From positions 32,817,176 through 32,881,175 of the forward strand of contig CM049311.1 in the NCBI GenBank assembly GCA_026874595.1: a stretch of DNA of 64,000 nucleotides. Direction: 5' to 3'. Positions 45,801 to 55,276 of this stretch are shown here, piece after piece. The stretch is from Sipunculus nudus. Its lineage: Eukaryota; Annelida; Sipuncula; Golfingiida; Sipunculidae. The notes beneath the pieces were generated by a model, which saw only the letters and a program-made list of their open reading frames with translations, made no database searches and was not told the origin of the DNA. Within the stretch, counting starts at the first letter, position 1; each line of letters opens with the position of its first letter. The position numbers and the translations under genes are program-made.

Positions 45801-47506
45801 ACATAGCAATGATGTAAAGTAAACCAAAAGTGTCTCGCCTAACCGATTATATTAATCCGTGAATAAAATATGATTTTATGATCAATAAAGAATATTTCTC
45901 CAAGAATGGCTGAAGAGAGTATATAAAAATATGAAGAAAATTGTTTTGTGCTATATTTCAGTTGACATGTTGGCACATTCATTGGAAATATTTTAATTAT
46001 CTTTCAATATTTCATTTAAATGGAACAGTCAAGCACGTGTCGAATAACTGGCATGTGTTATGTAGCCAAGGAAACGAGTTCGTTCGACCCCTGCGCCATC
46101 TGTGAACCCGGAAAAAGTACATCACAATGGATACTTCCGGTAATTACTAATATGATTTAATATTTATACCTGTTCTACAGGGAAACCCCAAGTAAAATAC
46201 GGAATTCACACAACGGTGAGAACATTGTGCTCTGTATTTCCGTTTAGCTGATTAACGTTTTGACATCTAAAAGAATTCATTGCATTACGAATAAAATTAT
46301 ACATGAGAGATGATTATGTATCTGTCATTAGAGTGGTTAAAAAATCTTAACTTCGGAAAATGTTTTTGTGTAAAAGACACCTTTATTAAATATATAACAC
46401 GATTTTTTTCATATTTTCTTTTCAGTATACAGAACCTCTCTTCTGTCACATACGCCTCACACCTTCGCTACACGATTTAATTTCACTTTGTGTTGTTACA
46501 GGAAGTCCCATCCTGTAGGATTGATGGCGCATGCGTCACTGACGGGACTCTGCGTGGTCTCTGTCACAGATGTAATACCAACCTTACAAGTACAGAGTGG
46601 AAGGTTTTGGTAAGTAATAAGTGAATAATATATGCGTGAGATGTCGTTCGGCCTGGATAATTAATTTACTGAAAGTGTTTAATACATTATTTCATTAAAA
46701 TGATGATAAATAAGTGATAGACAGTTAGGTGTCTGTTAAATATTTCTATTACATTTTATGTTCATATACTTATTTACAATATAGGTGTCCTGATATCGGA
46801 CTTAATCTGTTCACAGAGCGGGCACTGCTTCATATCAGGAGAATGTATCAAGTCGGGTTCATTCCGGACAGAGACCTCGTGTGACGTATGTGACCCACGG
46901 CAAAATGCTACGTCATGGAGCAAGAAAGGTATATTTGTATAATATTTTCTTAATAATATTTTAAACGTAAAGCGTGTCAAATTTACATGTTGGCCGAAAC
47001 GGTGTCCTCGTCCTGATATGGTCCTGCAATCAGTGTTTGAAAATAATTGTTTTCCTTCAGCTGATTGCGCCCATGCTGTGACGCCCCCTGCCGACAATAT
47101 GCCAATAATTGTCGTGGTGACCATGTTCTGTGTGGCTTGCGTCTGTGCAGTAGCAAGTTTTTACTGTGTATACCAAGAAACTGAAACCAAGGTGAGCTGT
47201 TTCGACTTTACCTAATTAATTAAAGCTGAGTTTAATTTCCCTGGTTTGGCCATGCAGCAGTTCTGATTTTACCAATCTATTACTGTGATTGCTAGAGATC
47301 CAGTTTATTTTTTAAAATATCTTAAAAATGTATCTATGTGAAAAAAAGTTGCCATCATTCCCTAATTAATTTAAATAGCCAGACAGATTGTTTGTCTTTA
47401 CCATTCAGTTCAATCGGTCGGTCGTATCTGGATAGGGGTCAGTGATATTGTAATATATGAAACAGAAACGTATAATTTAACATATATGTTGTTGTAGGAA
47501 TACTAA
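33977..47506 (+). CDS. VWDE-like secreted/type I membrane protein with TSP1, EGF, D8C and vWD modules (gene span)
   Basis: Exons (by GT-AG and phase): 33977-34550, 38076-38277, 38360-38518, 38774-38836, 38984-39259, 39349-39435, 40250-40473, 40778-40950, 41370-41461, 41579-41642, 41793-41975, 42061-42287, 42796-42917, 43499-43701, 43869-44016, 44197-44452, 44915-45105, 45289-45552, 46029-46139, 46502-46609, 46817-46928, 47061-47191, 47498-47506. Phases agree at every junction except between the first two, so a small exon may be missing or the first exon may be a separate gene. The order signal peptide, TSP1/EGF pairs, D8C, vWD, EGF, Cys modules, TM resembles von Willebrand factor D and EGF domain-containing proteins. 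It is likely an extracellular matrix, adhesion or recognition protein, but the function is not known. Exons 5, 7 and 16 each contain one surplus base. Confidence 0.8.
34740..34746. repeat. Target-site duplication (left) CTTTAAT
   Basis: Identical to 35719-35725. Confidence 0.85.
34747..35718. mobile_element. Unclassified TIR transposon, 972 bp, non-autonomous
   Basis: CAAGGAGTTTACAG starts at 34747, and its inverse CTGTAAACTCCTTG ends at 35718. The inverted repeat extends to about 29 bp with two mismatches. CTTTAAT flanks both sides. The interior is unusually GC-rich for this locus, with paired words ('gataagccc', 'gctaattg') near both ends, and has no transposase. The 7-bp duplication leaves the superfamily open (an 8-bp class with one decayed base is possible). 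Confidence 0.8.
37961..38012. repeat. (AT)n microsatellite in intron
   Basis: About 52 bp, ending 63 bp upstream of the acceptor at 38075. Confidence 0.95.
38076..38518 (+). CDS. Exons: D8C-like cysteine module
   Basis: Exons 38076-38277 and 38360-38518 (phase 1 between). Text PCETDGHHMLYDREARRSNY, then CDDYLATGWFRV, INSCPTEGACSTAYPVWMEG, DLPPSDGQ and NIRVKNCGDFNVYYLPNVRG, CPIAYCFG. The CD..L..GW(F/Y)R, M...C, C.T..P.W..G, H/D..C and V..C..F.VY.L....C..AYC pattern is that of the D8C/uromodulin-type domain shared by VWDE and UMOD/GP2-like proteins. Extracellular and disulfide-rich. Both acceptors and donors are canonical. Confidence 0.8.
38774..38836 (+). CDS. Small exon: Cys-Pro-Gly linker
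   Basis: 21 codons (GDKAPCPPGQSSPTGRQPGC) with phase-1 boundaries at both sides. A short linker after D8C, as in VWDE-like proteins. Confidence 0.65.
38984..39435 (+). CDS. Exons: Ig-like/connector region before vWD, with frameshift and GC-AG intron
   Basis: Exon 38984-39259 starts GLSHATV in the frame required by the previous exon. It then needs a one-base skip before PPFDQTPTVDYAVSTTLK and LHEKDWYHGQSDALGKE. The exon length is one base too long. It ends GAG|GCAAGT, a GC donor. The next exon, 39349-39435, continues VYCRVRAGGTKYDVPSP and FFAGIQ. LGKxVYCxV is the expected conserved junction, which supports the GC-AG intron. Confidence 0.7.
39803..39875. repeat. (AT)n microsatellite in intron
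   Basis: About 73 bp, the longest pure AT tract in the gene. Confidence 0.95.
40250..40950 (+). CDS. Exons: connector leading into the vWD domain, with frameshift
   Basis: Exon 40250-40473 reads LTVYEGESVETKLEPTIPIL and YYTGVKVEETQDGK. One surplus A in a run of four (40442-40445) would turn the continuing KFVKFNATIK into an early stop. The expected phase-1 end fits only if that base is ignored. Exon 40778-40950 (acceptor TCTCTAG) continues AITHGESWQPGTKGILGVHA and the DGNPNRIM stretch, ending DIT at donor GTGAGT. Confidence 0.65.
41370..42287 (+). CDS. Exons: von Willebrand factor type D domain
   Basis: Exons 41370-41461, 41579-41642, 41793-41975 and 42061-42287. Begins VTVVDSPSSSFQSTGVCRSL, then NDPHMTIFDGW, the vWD entry motif (xDPHxxTFDG). 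Then CLYDNFLTGEFILYRHM, GYYVRCNGFASCNCAVF, LPTGTMVSVYG and the closing EGLCGSYNGDVSDDL (GLCG.YNG...DD). All four junctions keep frame. The vWD domain is extracellular and in relatives mediates multimer or ligand contacts. The role here is not known. Confidence 0.85.
42796..43701 (+). CDS. Exons after vWD: SLWTG motif and poly-proline segment
   Basis: Exon 42796-42917 reads RNADHKDSLWTGTKGPDREL and FCACKQGNRVVCEY. The S-W....SLW sequence after vWD is typical of VWDE relatives. The donor is placed at GTAG|GTAATA so that phase matches the next exon. Exon 43499-43701 reads RLKSRCSIQSQSLSVFGSRG and has a run of seven prolines (43669-43689) before ADTEYSE. The start of this exon is the least certain boundary in the gene. 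Confidence 0.65.
43869..44452 (+). CDS. Exons: Cys-rich segment leading to EGF, with frameshift
   Basis: Exon 43869-44016 reads ANFTNGWTRESANAFCREN and FEYFIETCSGYS. Exon 44197-44452 begins in the required frame (VDAVRFEYVSGSEHIDSC). It meets a stop at 44,269 and must skip one base around 44,258-44,266 (AAGAAATTA) to continue YFNQIGGNTEWYTAALEAMQ and the EGF start CPGNCSNRGVCVE. Confidence 0.7.
44915..45552 (+). CDS. Exons: EGF-like end and following cysteine domain
   Basis: Exon 44915-45105 completes the EGF module (RRCECDPGYREIDCS) and continues DLRRRPCKATPLHGENFLDS. Exon 45289-45552 reads LRNSDVERVSMTSFRTGVYM, the LEVMCPLYE stretch and CLDCDTQSVNCNLK. Canonical acceptor and donors, in frame. 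The domain between is conserved in layout with VWDE-like proteins but I cannot name it. Confidence 0.8.
46029..46928 (+). CDS. Three tandem single-exon cysteine modules
   Basis: Exons 46029-46139, 46502-46609 and 46817-46928 each encode about 36 residues of one pattern: C-x-I-x-G-x-C ... C-x-x-C ... W. Examples are CRITGMCYVAKETSS, CRIDGACVTDGTLRG and CFISGECIKSGSFRT, followed by CAICEP, CHRCNT and CDVCDP. Boundaries between modules are phase 0. Length and spacing are alike, which indicates exon duplication. Confidence 0.85.
47061..47191 (+). CDS. Exon: transmembrane helix
   Basis: Reads ADCAHAVTPPADN then MPIIVVVTMFCVACVCAVAS and FYCVYQETETK. One hydrophobic helix of about 23 residues predicts a type I membrane protein with a cytoplasmic tail of about 12 residues. 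Donor GTGAGC, phase 0. Confidence 0.85.
47498..47506 (+). CDS. Terminal exon (two codons and stop)
   Basis: After 'gttgtag' the frame reads E-Y-stop. The 3' UTR continues to the AATAAA signal at 47619. Confidence 0.75.
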   Translation, partial: EY

Positions 47507-47618
47507 GGTGAAGCCGACAGGTGCAGTGACCAACTCGGAGATTAAGGAAATCAAAACTCTAGAGGTTCAAGCCTGGTCCAATCAGATTAGCCAATAAGGT
47601 CACTTGGACAGGACATCC

Positions 47619-47624
47619 AATAAA
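47619..47624 (+). terminator. Polyadenylation signal of the VWDE-like gene
   Basis: AATAAA 113 bp after the stop codon, a normal 3' UTR length. 47,640-49,480 holds no supported gene. Confidence 0.65.
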
Positions 47625-49537
47625 AATGTGTGACGCTGATAGATTGATTGATATATGTTTTTTGCCTCCAATATTATTGAAGAGTTACAATCAGTAACTC
47701 TTCAATTAAATCAGAGAATATTGAAACAACAGTAATAAAAAACAAAGAGGAAATGACAATGCACAGCTGTAAAAATAAAAGGTTAAAATGTAATAACATT
47801 GGAGTCTGATCAGTACACTAATACCATCTCGTGTGCTTAAGTGACATTGATTTGTACTAGTCGATTTTAATATTTCAATGAAGTACCTCTTGCAACATAT
47901 GTGCACTTCTAATATGTCTAATTATATTGTCTGACAAATTATCGGCTTATATTCGAACCCGTTCTATATAGGATTCAGCCCGTGTCATCCTATGAAAAAT
48001 ATATGCAAATTGAAACTAAGCATCTCGATAAAAAGTGTGTCAGGTAATACCATAATAACATGATGATCAATATTGATCTTTAGCTGTACATATGTAATCG
48101 AATAAATATGCTTTCTTGACAGTTATCGTTTTTCTGGTTTTATTTGATGTATACAATGTCCGTGCTAAATTACCTGAAACATTTCAACAAAATTAAAAAA
48201 GAATTGTGAGTCCATTTTCCCTACTATGTCTTATAGAGAGATTCCCCACATCAACATATTAGGTAGCATCATGCCAGCTTAGTGTTCTTTATTGATCTAC
48301 AGTCTACAAGCCATCCGTATTAGTATTTTATTGTACATTAAATTAATGTTTAATTAAGAACAAGGAAATAACCATAATTCTCTTTTATAAATAATATTTA
48401 TTCGCTCCAGATATGGAGGCAAACATGAAAGAAAGAAAAACTGGTATTACACTCTATATATACATTTACCCAAACAATACCAGCATATATTTAGGGATGA
48501 GAAACATTGGTATCATGCATATCGTTTTATAAGTCTTTGTCTTCTAAATCTACTCAGGTTTATCACCTATAAATTAAAGCTCTTCTCATCAAAGAATATT
48601 GACGAAAAGCAACTATCCAGTCGTTTAGTAAGTGAAGATTCAGGAGGACTGAAAGCTGTAAAACAACATACTGTGTTCCAGTTGTCATTATGCCTAAAAA
48701 ATCCTTTTTTAACATTGATAAACCATTAAATTTTATAATTTATATAGTGAAACCGATTCTCATCGGAACATTTAGTGAAAAAATACAACTGTCACTTGCG
48801 CTTATATCCCTTTTTTCCACTCAAAACGAAATTTCTCTTCCCAAACAGTTTTTGGCCGTTTTCTCAAAACAGTATTTGAGGAGACTGTACGGTCTTCATA
48901 GCGATATTTCTCAAAAACCATAGAATATAGAGTCTTCAAATTCTGCATATAGGTAAATCAACAAGTATACTAAAATGCGTTTTTTTCTTTACCCTATATC
49001 GTTTTTAGTGTATTAGAAATATGTTATTTAATCAAAATAGGTATTGTTAACATCATACATTTTTTTTTAAATTTAAAATTCATTATGAAAAAAAGACTAT
49101 AAATATATAACAAAAAACGCCTGGAGATATTTGTATGTAGTTTCAAATGATACTATTTCCACACACACCCTATGCTAATTTTGAGATATATCCAATTAAA
49201 AAAAATAATTTTAAATCATTTTCAAGCTTTAAATTTTCAAAGTGGACACTGTTACATTTTTTAAATATATTTCATCTGATAGAGAATATTCTAAGGATTC
49301 TAAATATATATACATCACTGTGTCTAAAATTATCATAAATATGAATTCTAAAGCTAAATTAAAAGAAGGTTGTTTGACGATGATTAGACCTTAAACCCAG
49401 TACCATTTTCAGGTCTCACATATATGGTGTTATATGATCTTAATCTACGGTTTTTTTCCGCCATCTTCAGGGTACATATACAGATATTCAGATGTCGACA
49501 TACATGCATACATACATGCATGCAAATATTACTAAGA

Positions 49538-49544
49538 TATATAT

Positions 49545-49617
<73 letters not shown>
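49538..49617. repeat. (AT)n microsatellite
   Basis: About 80 bp, interrupted once by 'aaatat', just after a CATACATGCA-rich stretch. Confidence 0.95.
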
Positions 49618-49618
<1 letters not shown>

Positions 49619-49993
49619 TCTTTACCAATGAAAAATACATTACACTTAGCAGTTTGTCCCTAGTGCATCCCCTCTACTTTCAGTCTTGTATATCAGACTT
49701 TGGAGACATAAGATACATCCACAATATCCACGGCCATCTTTCTGACCAAACCTGAACCCAGTAGCGGAATGGTTGGTGTTAGCACAGTAACGGTGAGTCC
49801 ACCCTCGTAGCCCGCATCTGTCACGTATCACATCGAGGGATGGGGTAATAGTAGTATGTAATAAAAATAGTATTATACAATAACAGGGTTCCTAGGCTGA
49901 CGACTTGTGCTGCAATTGTCGAAATGTCTATGTCACTGTGACCTTTTTTGCGATATGACAGAGATGCCCCTCGGGCCCTGTGTTAGATGGTGC

Positions 49994-50137
49994 GGATTTG
50001 CAGAGCGCTCGTAGATCTCGACCCACACACCCACCCCGTACTCCATGTCCCAAACACTCTGCAAATGCTTATAGGCTTATATAGAGAATTCCTGGGCTTT
50101 CTCGCCTGCTACCGCGGCATTTAGGGGACATGGAGTA
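49994..50137. repeat. Double hairpin-forming segment
   Basis: TACTCCATGTCCC at 50039-50051 pairs perfectly with 50125-50137. GGATTTGCAGAG at 49994-50005 pairs nearly with CTCTGCAAATGC at 50056-50067. The interleaved pairs could give alternative folds. Possibly a MITE remnant. Confidence 0.5.
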
Positions 50138-51490
50138 GTTCCCTGTATTTATGCAGTCAGAAATTCAACATACATGCGGGGATTTACTAATATGCTTAGT
50201 TAGAACGGAACTTTTCATGTTTGGTGTTGTTAGAAAGTACACCAAAAACGCAAACGCTTTGTCTGGTTTATGTCATTTGACAGTGTATCTGTAGGCCATG
50301 AGGCGTTGTCAGAAATGACAAAAAATATTTGCATCGTCATGTGGCCATATAATGCGTTCCTCAGACCTAGATGTAAAGGCACTCTGGCAGGCCAGTAATC
50401 TGCTCGTCATGTCAGAGGGCCTACATGATAGAGGGATGATGTGTGTATTGTACTTTCTACTGTTAAAAAAATTTAATCGCAAGATTAAGAAGGCAAGGCA
50501 GAATAATTGAACTAAATATAAAATGTTTATAAAGTAACAGGCCCATGGAGTTAAAAGAAGTTTTCTTTTCCCTTCTGTAAACTGCCCTGTGCATGTGCAG
50601 TGCGTTTAGTCTAATAAAGAGGCAAGATCTCTATCATCGCTGATGATCAGCCCTAAACTATTTAAGATTTGTGAACATGAAATTACTGAAGTTTGTTGAC
50701 TTGAACAGGAACTAATATTTAATTGTGCTGAATTGTACCAAACGATTAAATTATTTAATGTGGTTAAGGATAATGCAATACTTTTTAAAAACTCTGCTTA
50801 GGATGACTATTTTTTATTTAATGTTCCATTGAACTTGTGAAATATATGATTAAATGTAACGGATACGGTCTTAAACTGTGGTGAGTATGTACATACATGT
50901 ACATACTGGTTTTGTGTCGCATTGATCATATGAATTTGCTGGACATAAATATTGTTTAAAGAAGCCGAAATATATACTTGAATTACTGGATAATGTTGAT
51001 TAATACTAGAGGATCTCAATTCGTTTAGTTTAAATTTTAATTTGGAACCGAATTTATGTTACAGTTTGAAAAATAAACAAGCTAGTTTAACCTACAGGTA
51101 ATGGGTGGAGTATTGGTGATATAATAGGTGAGGTCTTGCAATTTTCCTGTTAATTTAAACATATTTATTTTTAACAGAATTACATAGTAGCCACTGAGGC
51201 TAATGAAACATGTTCTCCTGTCTGCAAAAAATAATGCATTTAAATACATAAATTATAATAAATACAAAACATATACAATACCAAATAATCAAATTAATAA
51301 TAATCACAGTGAAACAAGCATTAAAAACATAACTGGTCATTTACATTATACAGAAAGTATCAGTTATAAATGCGATAGTTATAAATGCGATATGTTTCAC
51401 AAAATGCACACACTGAAGACAAAAAGGAGGGAAATATAAACAATTTATATTGATCATAATCTTTAATTGATTGATCACTAAGCATTTCGT

Positions 51491-51889
51491 CTAAAATCTC
51501 TTCGTATTCAGTATATACTTCTGGATTAATATTAATACTTTATCTCTAATTGCATTAGTTGGGAAATTATCACCATACAATAATGCGTTTAATAACAGTT
51601 TTCGTTCAGTTTTTTTTCTCGGTCCATGGTTACTGAATAGGGCAGCCTGTAAATTTTCTTTAGATAGTATATTTTTAATTCCGTTATATAAGCTTGATCT
51701 GCAATTATTATACGTGATGCAATCTAGCATGTAGTGTTCTACGGTTTCATCTGCCATTCTACACTTACAGCGAGGATTATCTGATTTTCCTATATTAAAA
51801 AGATATTTATTTAAATGACAAACTCCGAATCTTAGCCTGTTGATTATTATTTCTATTTTCCTTTGTTTAATGACATATATATTCTTCAC
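51491..51889 (-). pseudogene. LINE C-terminal zinc-knuckle region
   Basis: Reads INRLRFGVCHLNKYLFNIGK, CKCRMADETVEHYMLDC (a CxC...HxxxxC knuckle) and a basic C-terminus ending IQKYILNTKRF. This is the usual end of ORF2 in CR1/Jockey-type LINEs. It is separated from the thumb region by a frame break at about 51,900-51,965. Part of the same element, not a host gene. Confidence 0.7.
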
Positions 51890-51964
51890 AGTGTGTTCTT
51901 CGCGAAATATGTGTTTTTTTCAATACATTTTTAAAGGAGTCTATATTCTGAATAATCCGAATAT

Positions 51965-52618
51965 TTAAAGGCAGTTTGTTCCATAGAAGGCAAGCAGCTG
52001 AAGAAATGAACGTCTGCTTTGTTCTTTTTTAAAGAAGGGTGGACGAAGGTCCTCCTTACCTCGAAGATTGTAGTGTACTGTTGTAGATGTGGAATTGGGT
52101 ACCAGGTTACTTAAATAAGATGGAGCCAAACCATGGAACATTCGTTGAAACGTTAGAATAATTTTGAATTCACGTCTGTTTTTCAGATTAGGCCATCTTA
52201 GTTCCTGCATTAATTTTTGTGAGCTTGTTGTAGCCATAACACCAGTACATATAAGTGCTGCTCTTCTTTGTATGCTATCAAGTTTATTTGCAAGTTTCGT
52301 AGAACAATTATTAAATAGTTGTGATCCATACTCCAGGACTGGTCTGACCATTGCCTTATATAACCTTTCTGTTTTCATGGACAGATTATATTTATAATAT
52401 TTTAAAATTCCCAATCGCTTAGAAGCTTTAATGCATATACGATTAATGTGATCCGCCCAAGACAGGTTGTATGTCAGTGTGACTCCTAAATGTTTTACAC
52501 TGTTAGTCTCATTTAATTTAATATTATTAAAATACAGAGGTGGGTAGTTGACTTTAGTGGTTTTATTAGAAAAACATATCACGCTAGTTTTATTAGGATT
52601 AAACATTAGTTTCCACAT
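51965..52618 (-). pseudogene. LINE RT thumb/connection region
   Basis: Open 217-codon stretch beginning MWKLMFNPNKTSVICFSNKT, then VKHLGVTLTYNLSWADHI, LYKAMVRPVLEYGSQLF and a C-terminal RREFKIILTFQRMFHGLAP. The FN..KT, LGV.....L.W..HI and ..RP.LEYGS motifs are standard for the segment after the YADD box. A TGA in place of a Trp-like codon and a TAA separate it from the palm domain. Confidence 0.75.
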
Positions 52619-52690
52619 TTGTGCTCACTGGTTTATTCTTTCTAGATCCCTGTTTAAGGATAAGGCAGTAACGTCTGGATAAGTAACGTA

Positions 52691-53101
52691 TTACAAACAT
52701 GTATCATCGGCATACATTCTCAAGTTATTTTCTAGTCCGTTATATATATCATTAACGTATACTAAAAACAAAAGAGGCCCCAAGATTGAACCTTGGGGCA
52801 CTCCTGACTTAATATCGGTGTAGCTAGACTGTATTCCGTTTAGTATCAGGCAATTTTTCCGTCCGCTCAGGTAGCTATTCAAGAAATTAAGTAAGGCGCC
52901 CTCTATACCCATTAATTTAAGTTTGTGTATAAGACCTTTGTGCCACACCCTATCAAAAGCCCGCGAGGCATCAAGGCAGACAAGTCTAGTGTCACAGCCT
53001 TTCTCGAAACCACTGTATATATCGTGGCACAAGGAAATTAATAAGTATACTGCAGAATCATCTTTTTTTTTATCCTGAATTATATGGCGAGAGAAGCGCA
53101 T
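52691..53101 (-). pseudogene. LINE reverse transcriptase palm
   Basis: Contains RLVCLDASRAFDRVWHKGLI (motif A), GVPQGSILGPLLFLVYVNDI (motif B) and LRMYADDTCL (motif C), all catalytic residues intact. A frame change in an A-run near 53,068 splits it from the upstream KNALLSPYNSG. A stop follows YADDTCL directly. It would prime reverse transcription at the nicked target. Confidence 0.85.
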
Positions 53102-53197
53102 TTTTTAACAAGATAATCATATAATCTATTATATACAACCCGTTCTAGAACCTTTGATATATTATTTAAAAGCGATATTGGTCGATAGTTCTCAACG

Positions 53198-53824
53198 TTA
53201 TTTCGTTCTCCTTTTCTTGTAAACTGGTAACACATTTGCCTTTTTCCAATCCTCAGGAAACACTCCCTGTCTTATACAATGATTGAAAAGTTTACAAAAT
53301 GGAATACTTAGAATGTCTGCTGTATGTTTAATCACAAAGTTATTTATTCCCCCAGGTCTAGTCGCTTTATTCAGTTTTACTTTTGACATTGCATGGAAAA
53401 CTTCAGTCTCAGTGATAAAAATAGATGTAATTTTCGGGCATCCAATGCTTTCGATATCAGGAAGGTCCGTGCAATCTGAAACCACGTTACATTGCGAGGC
53501 AAAATAGTCATTGAATATTTCTGCTTTTTCAGATGCATCGGTTATTATATTACTATTAAGTTCAATTGGTGGGATACATTGTGTATACTTCTCCCCGTAA
53601 AGCCTTCGGGCCATTGTCCACCAAAGCTTGGAATCTGTGTCGAAATCGTTAGGTTTATTATTTATATAAATCATAAAACGTTGGTAGCATTTACGATTTT
53701 CGAATACTACCGAGTTTCTACATCTGTTGTAAACAATATAGTGCTCGTCTTTTTTCGTTTTTATATATTTTTCCAAAGCCGATTGTGTTTTCTTATGAGT
53801 CTTTTTAAATAATTTTTCATCCAT
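53198..53824 (-). pseudogene. LINE endonuclease-RT linker and RT fingers
   Basis: Starts WMDEKLFKKTHKKTQSALEK and contains LWWTMARRLYGEK, FNDYFASQCNV, KLNKATRPGGINNFVIKHTA and FPEDWKKANVLPVYKK. These are the 'Y.R..', 'KA.GPDGI' and 'P..WK.A.V.P..K' landmarks of the linker and fingers. The glycine-rich GPDG reads RPGG. Open for 208 codons, so decay is recent. Confidence 0.8.
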
Positions 53825-53976
53825 GGTTTGTCTTTTGATTTAACATAAATCTCAAGATGTGGAATATGGTCATTTATTGCAGTTTTTAGTATGACATTAA
53901 AATAATCTTTTATGTCTGATATACTGCTGAAAGTATCAAAAGCTACATCCCATGGAGCAGTTAGGAGGGATTTTTT

Positions 53977-54768
53977 TTAGTCTGGAAAGATCAGCTTTGT
54001 CGTAATAATAGTATACCTGTCGCTTATACAAGGGCGGCTTTTATATTTTAAAGAAACTGTCCATATCAGTGTGCTATGATCACAAGATGACAGGGGACTT
54101 AGTATCTCCAACTGTCGTACCCTTCCTGGAGAATCAGTTATTATGACTTCTAATAATGAAGAAGAATATTCTGTAATTCTAGTCGGCTGATTAACTATTT
54201 GCACAAGACCATTTGCGGCCACAAATTCGACCAAATCATTGCCTAAGTCACTATACCAATGTGTTGATTCCCACTGGTTACATCGATCGTTAAAATCGCC
54301 AGTGATGAAGAGAGCATATGGTCTCTCTTGTAAAGCCATCTCCACACTTTCAGAGAACATATCTAAAAAAATCCTACAAGCATCTGCTGGTTGGCCTGGT
54401 GGCCTAAAGTATGTACCTATTAATATCTTATGTCTATTAATGTTAATCTGAACCCACACACTCTCAATCCCTACCCTTTCTAAGTCCTCTCTCCTGCTAT
54501 ACGCATGGGTATCTTTAACATAGACGGCTACTCCCCCACCATGTCTGGTCCTATCACACCTCAGTGGTTCCCCAAATTGTTTTATATTTATTAAACTATT
54601 CTCAACTGACGAGTCGAGCCATGTTTCCGATAGTGTCAGGACACTGATACCTTTAAGATCACATAAGTATTGTAACTCATCTACTTTACGATGAGCCAGG
54701 AGACTCCGGATGTTTACATGACTTATTGTGAGCCATCTGTGATGGTCATTGGTTTGGTGATCAGGCAT
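53977..54768 (-). pseudogene. LINE apurinic-type endonuclease domain
   Basis: Start ATG at 54768 within CCACC-ATG. Reads LTISHVNIRSLLAHRKVDEL, LTLSETWLDSSV, GGGVAVYVKDTHAYSRREDL, ALFITGDFNDRCNQWE and LSPLSSCDHSTLIW. The N, E, GDFN and SDH-type (here CDH) catalytic positions are visible. It nicks target DNA in the LINE cycle. The domain is open for 263 codons and ends in a frameshift. Confidence 0.85.
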
Positions 54769-55276
54769 GGTGGGGCCAGGGTAGGGTGAATATCAACACA
54801 TTGAGCAAGAAGCAACTTCACAAACTGTACAGTATGGTAATCAGCTGACCAGGCCTTCACTAGTGATCTGATACACGCAGCTCTTCTCACTAAGACACGA
54901 ACACATTATTTTACATGAAAAGAACCTATCATAACTCGATACTGTTCAATAGAAATACCCATAAAACAATAGTTGTGTTGCTTCTGTAGTAAAATTAAGT
55001 AATAGTAAGAAGCCATGTAATAGTATAATAGTAATAGATGAAACCATGTTGTAATAATTGCAAAAGTAATCGATTGATCCAGAAGCAATAGTGATAGTAA
55101 TAGAACCCCTTTAATGGGCTAATAACTTAGGTAAATTTAATTCACTTATTTATTACATTAACAGCTACCACTTTTCCCCGCCGAATATTTGCCTGCAAAA
55201 CAATCGATAGAATCGGTAGATTTGAGAGTTCTGCCAGCCGTATTTTTTTTAAAAATATATCCGCCAAAATATAAGT

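Larger units (their letters stand above)
51165..54905 (-). mobile_element. CR1/Jockey-like non-LTR retrotransposon, nearly full-length ORF2
   Basis: Minus-strand endonuclease, reverse transcriptase and C-terminal knuckle in order with a few frameshifts and stops. The 3' UTR ends with a stem-loop (TAGCC...GGCTA at 51188-51202 on +) and a short AAATAAATA tail, as in CR1/L2-type elements. The 5' boundary is approximate. ORF1 was not found. Confidence 0.8.
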
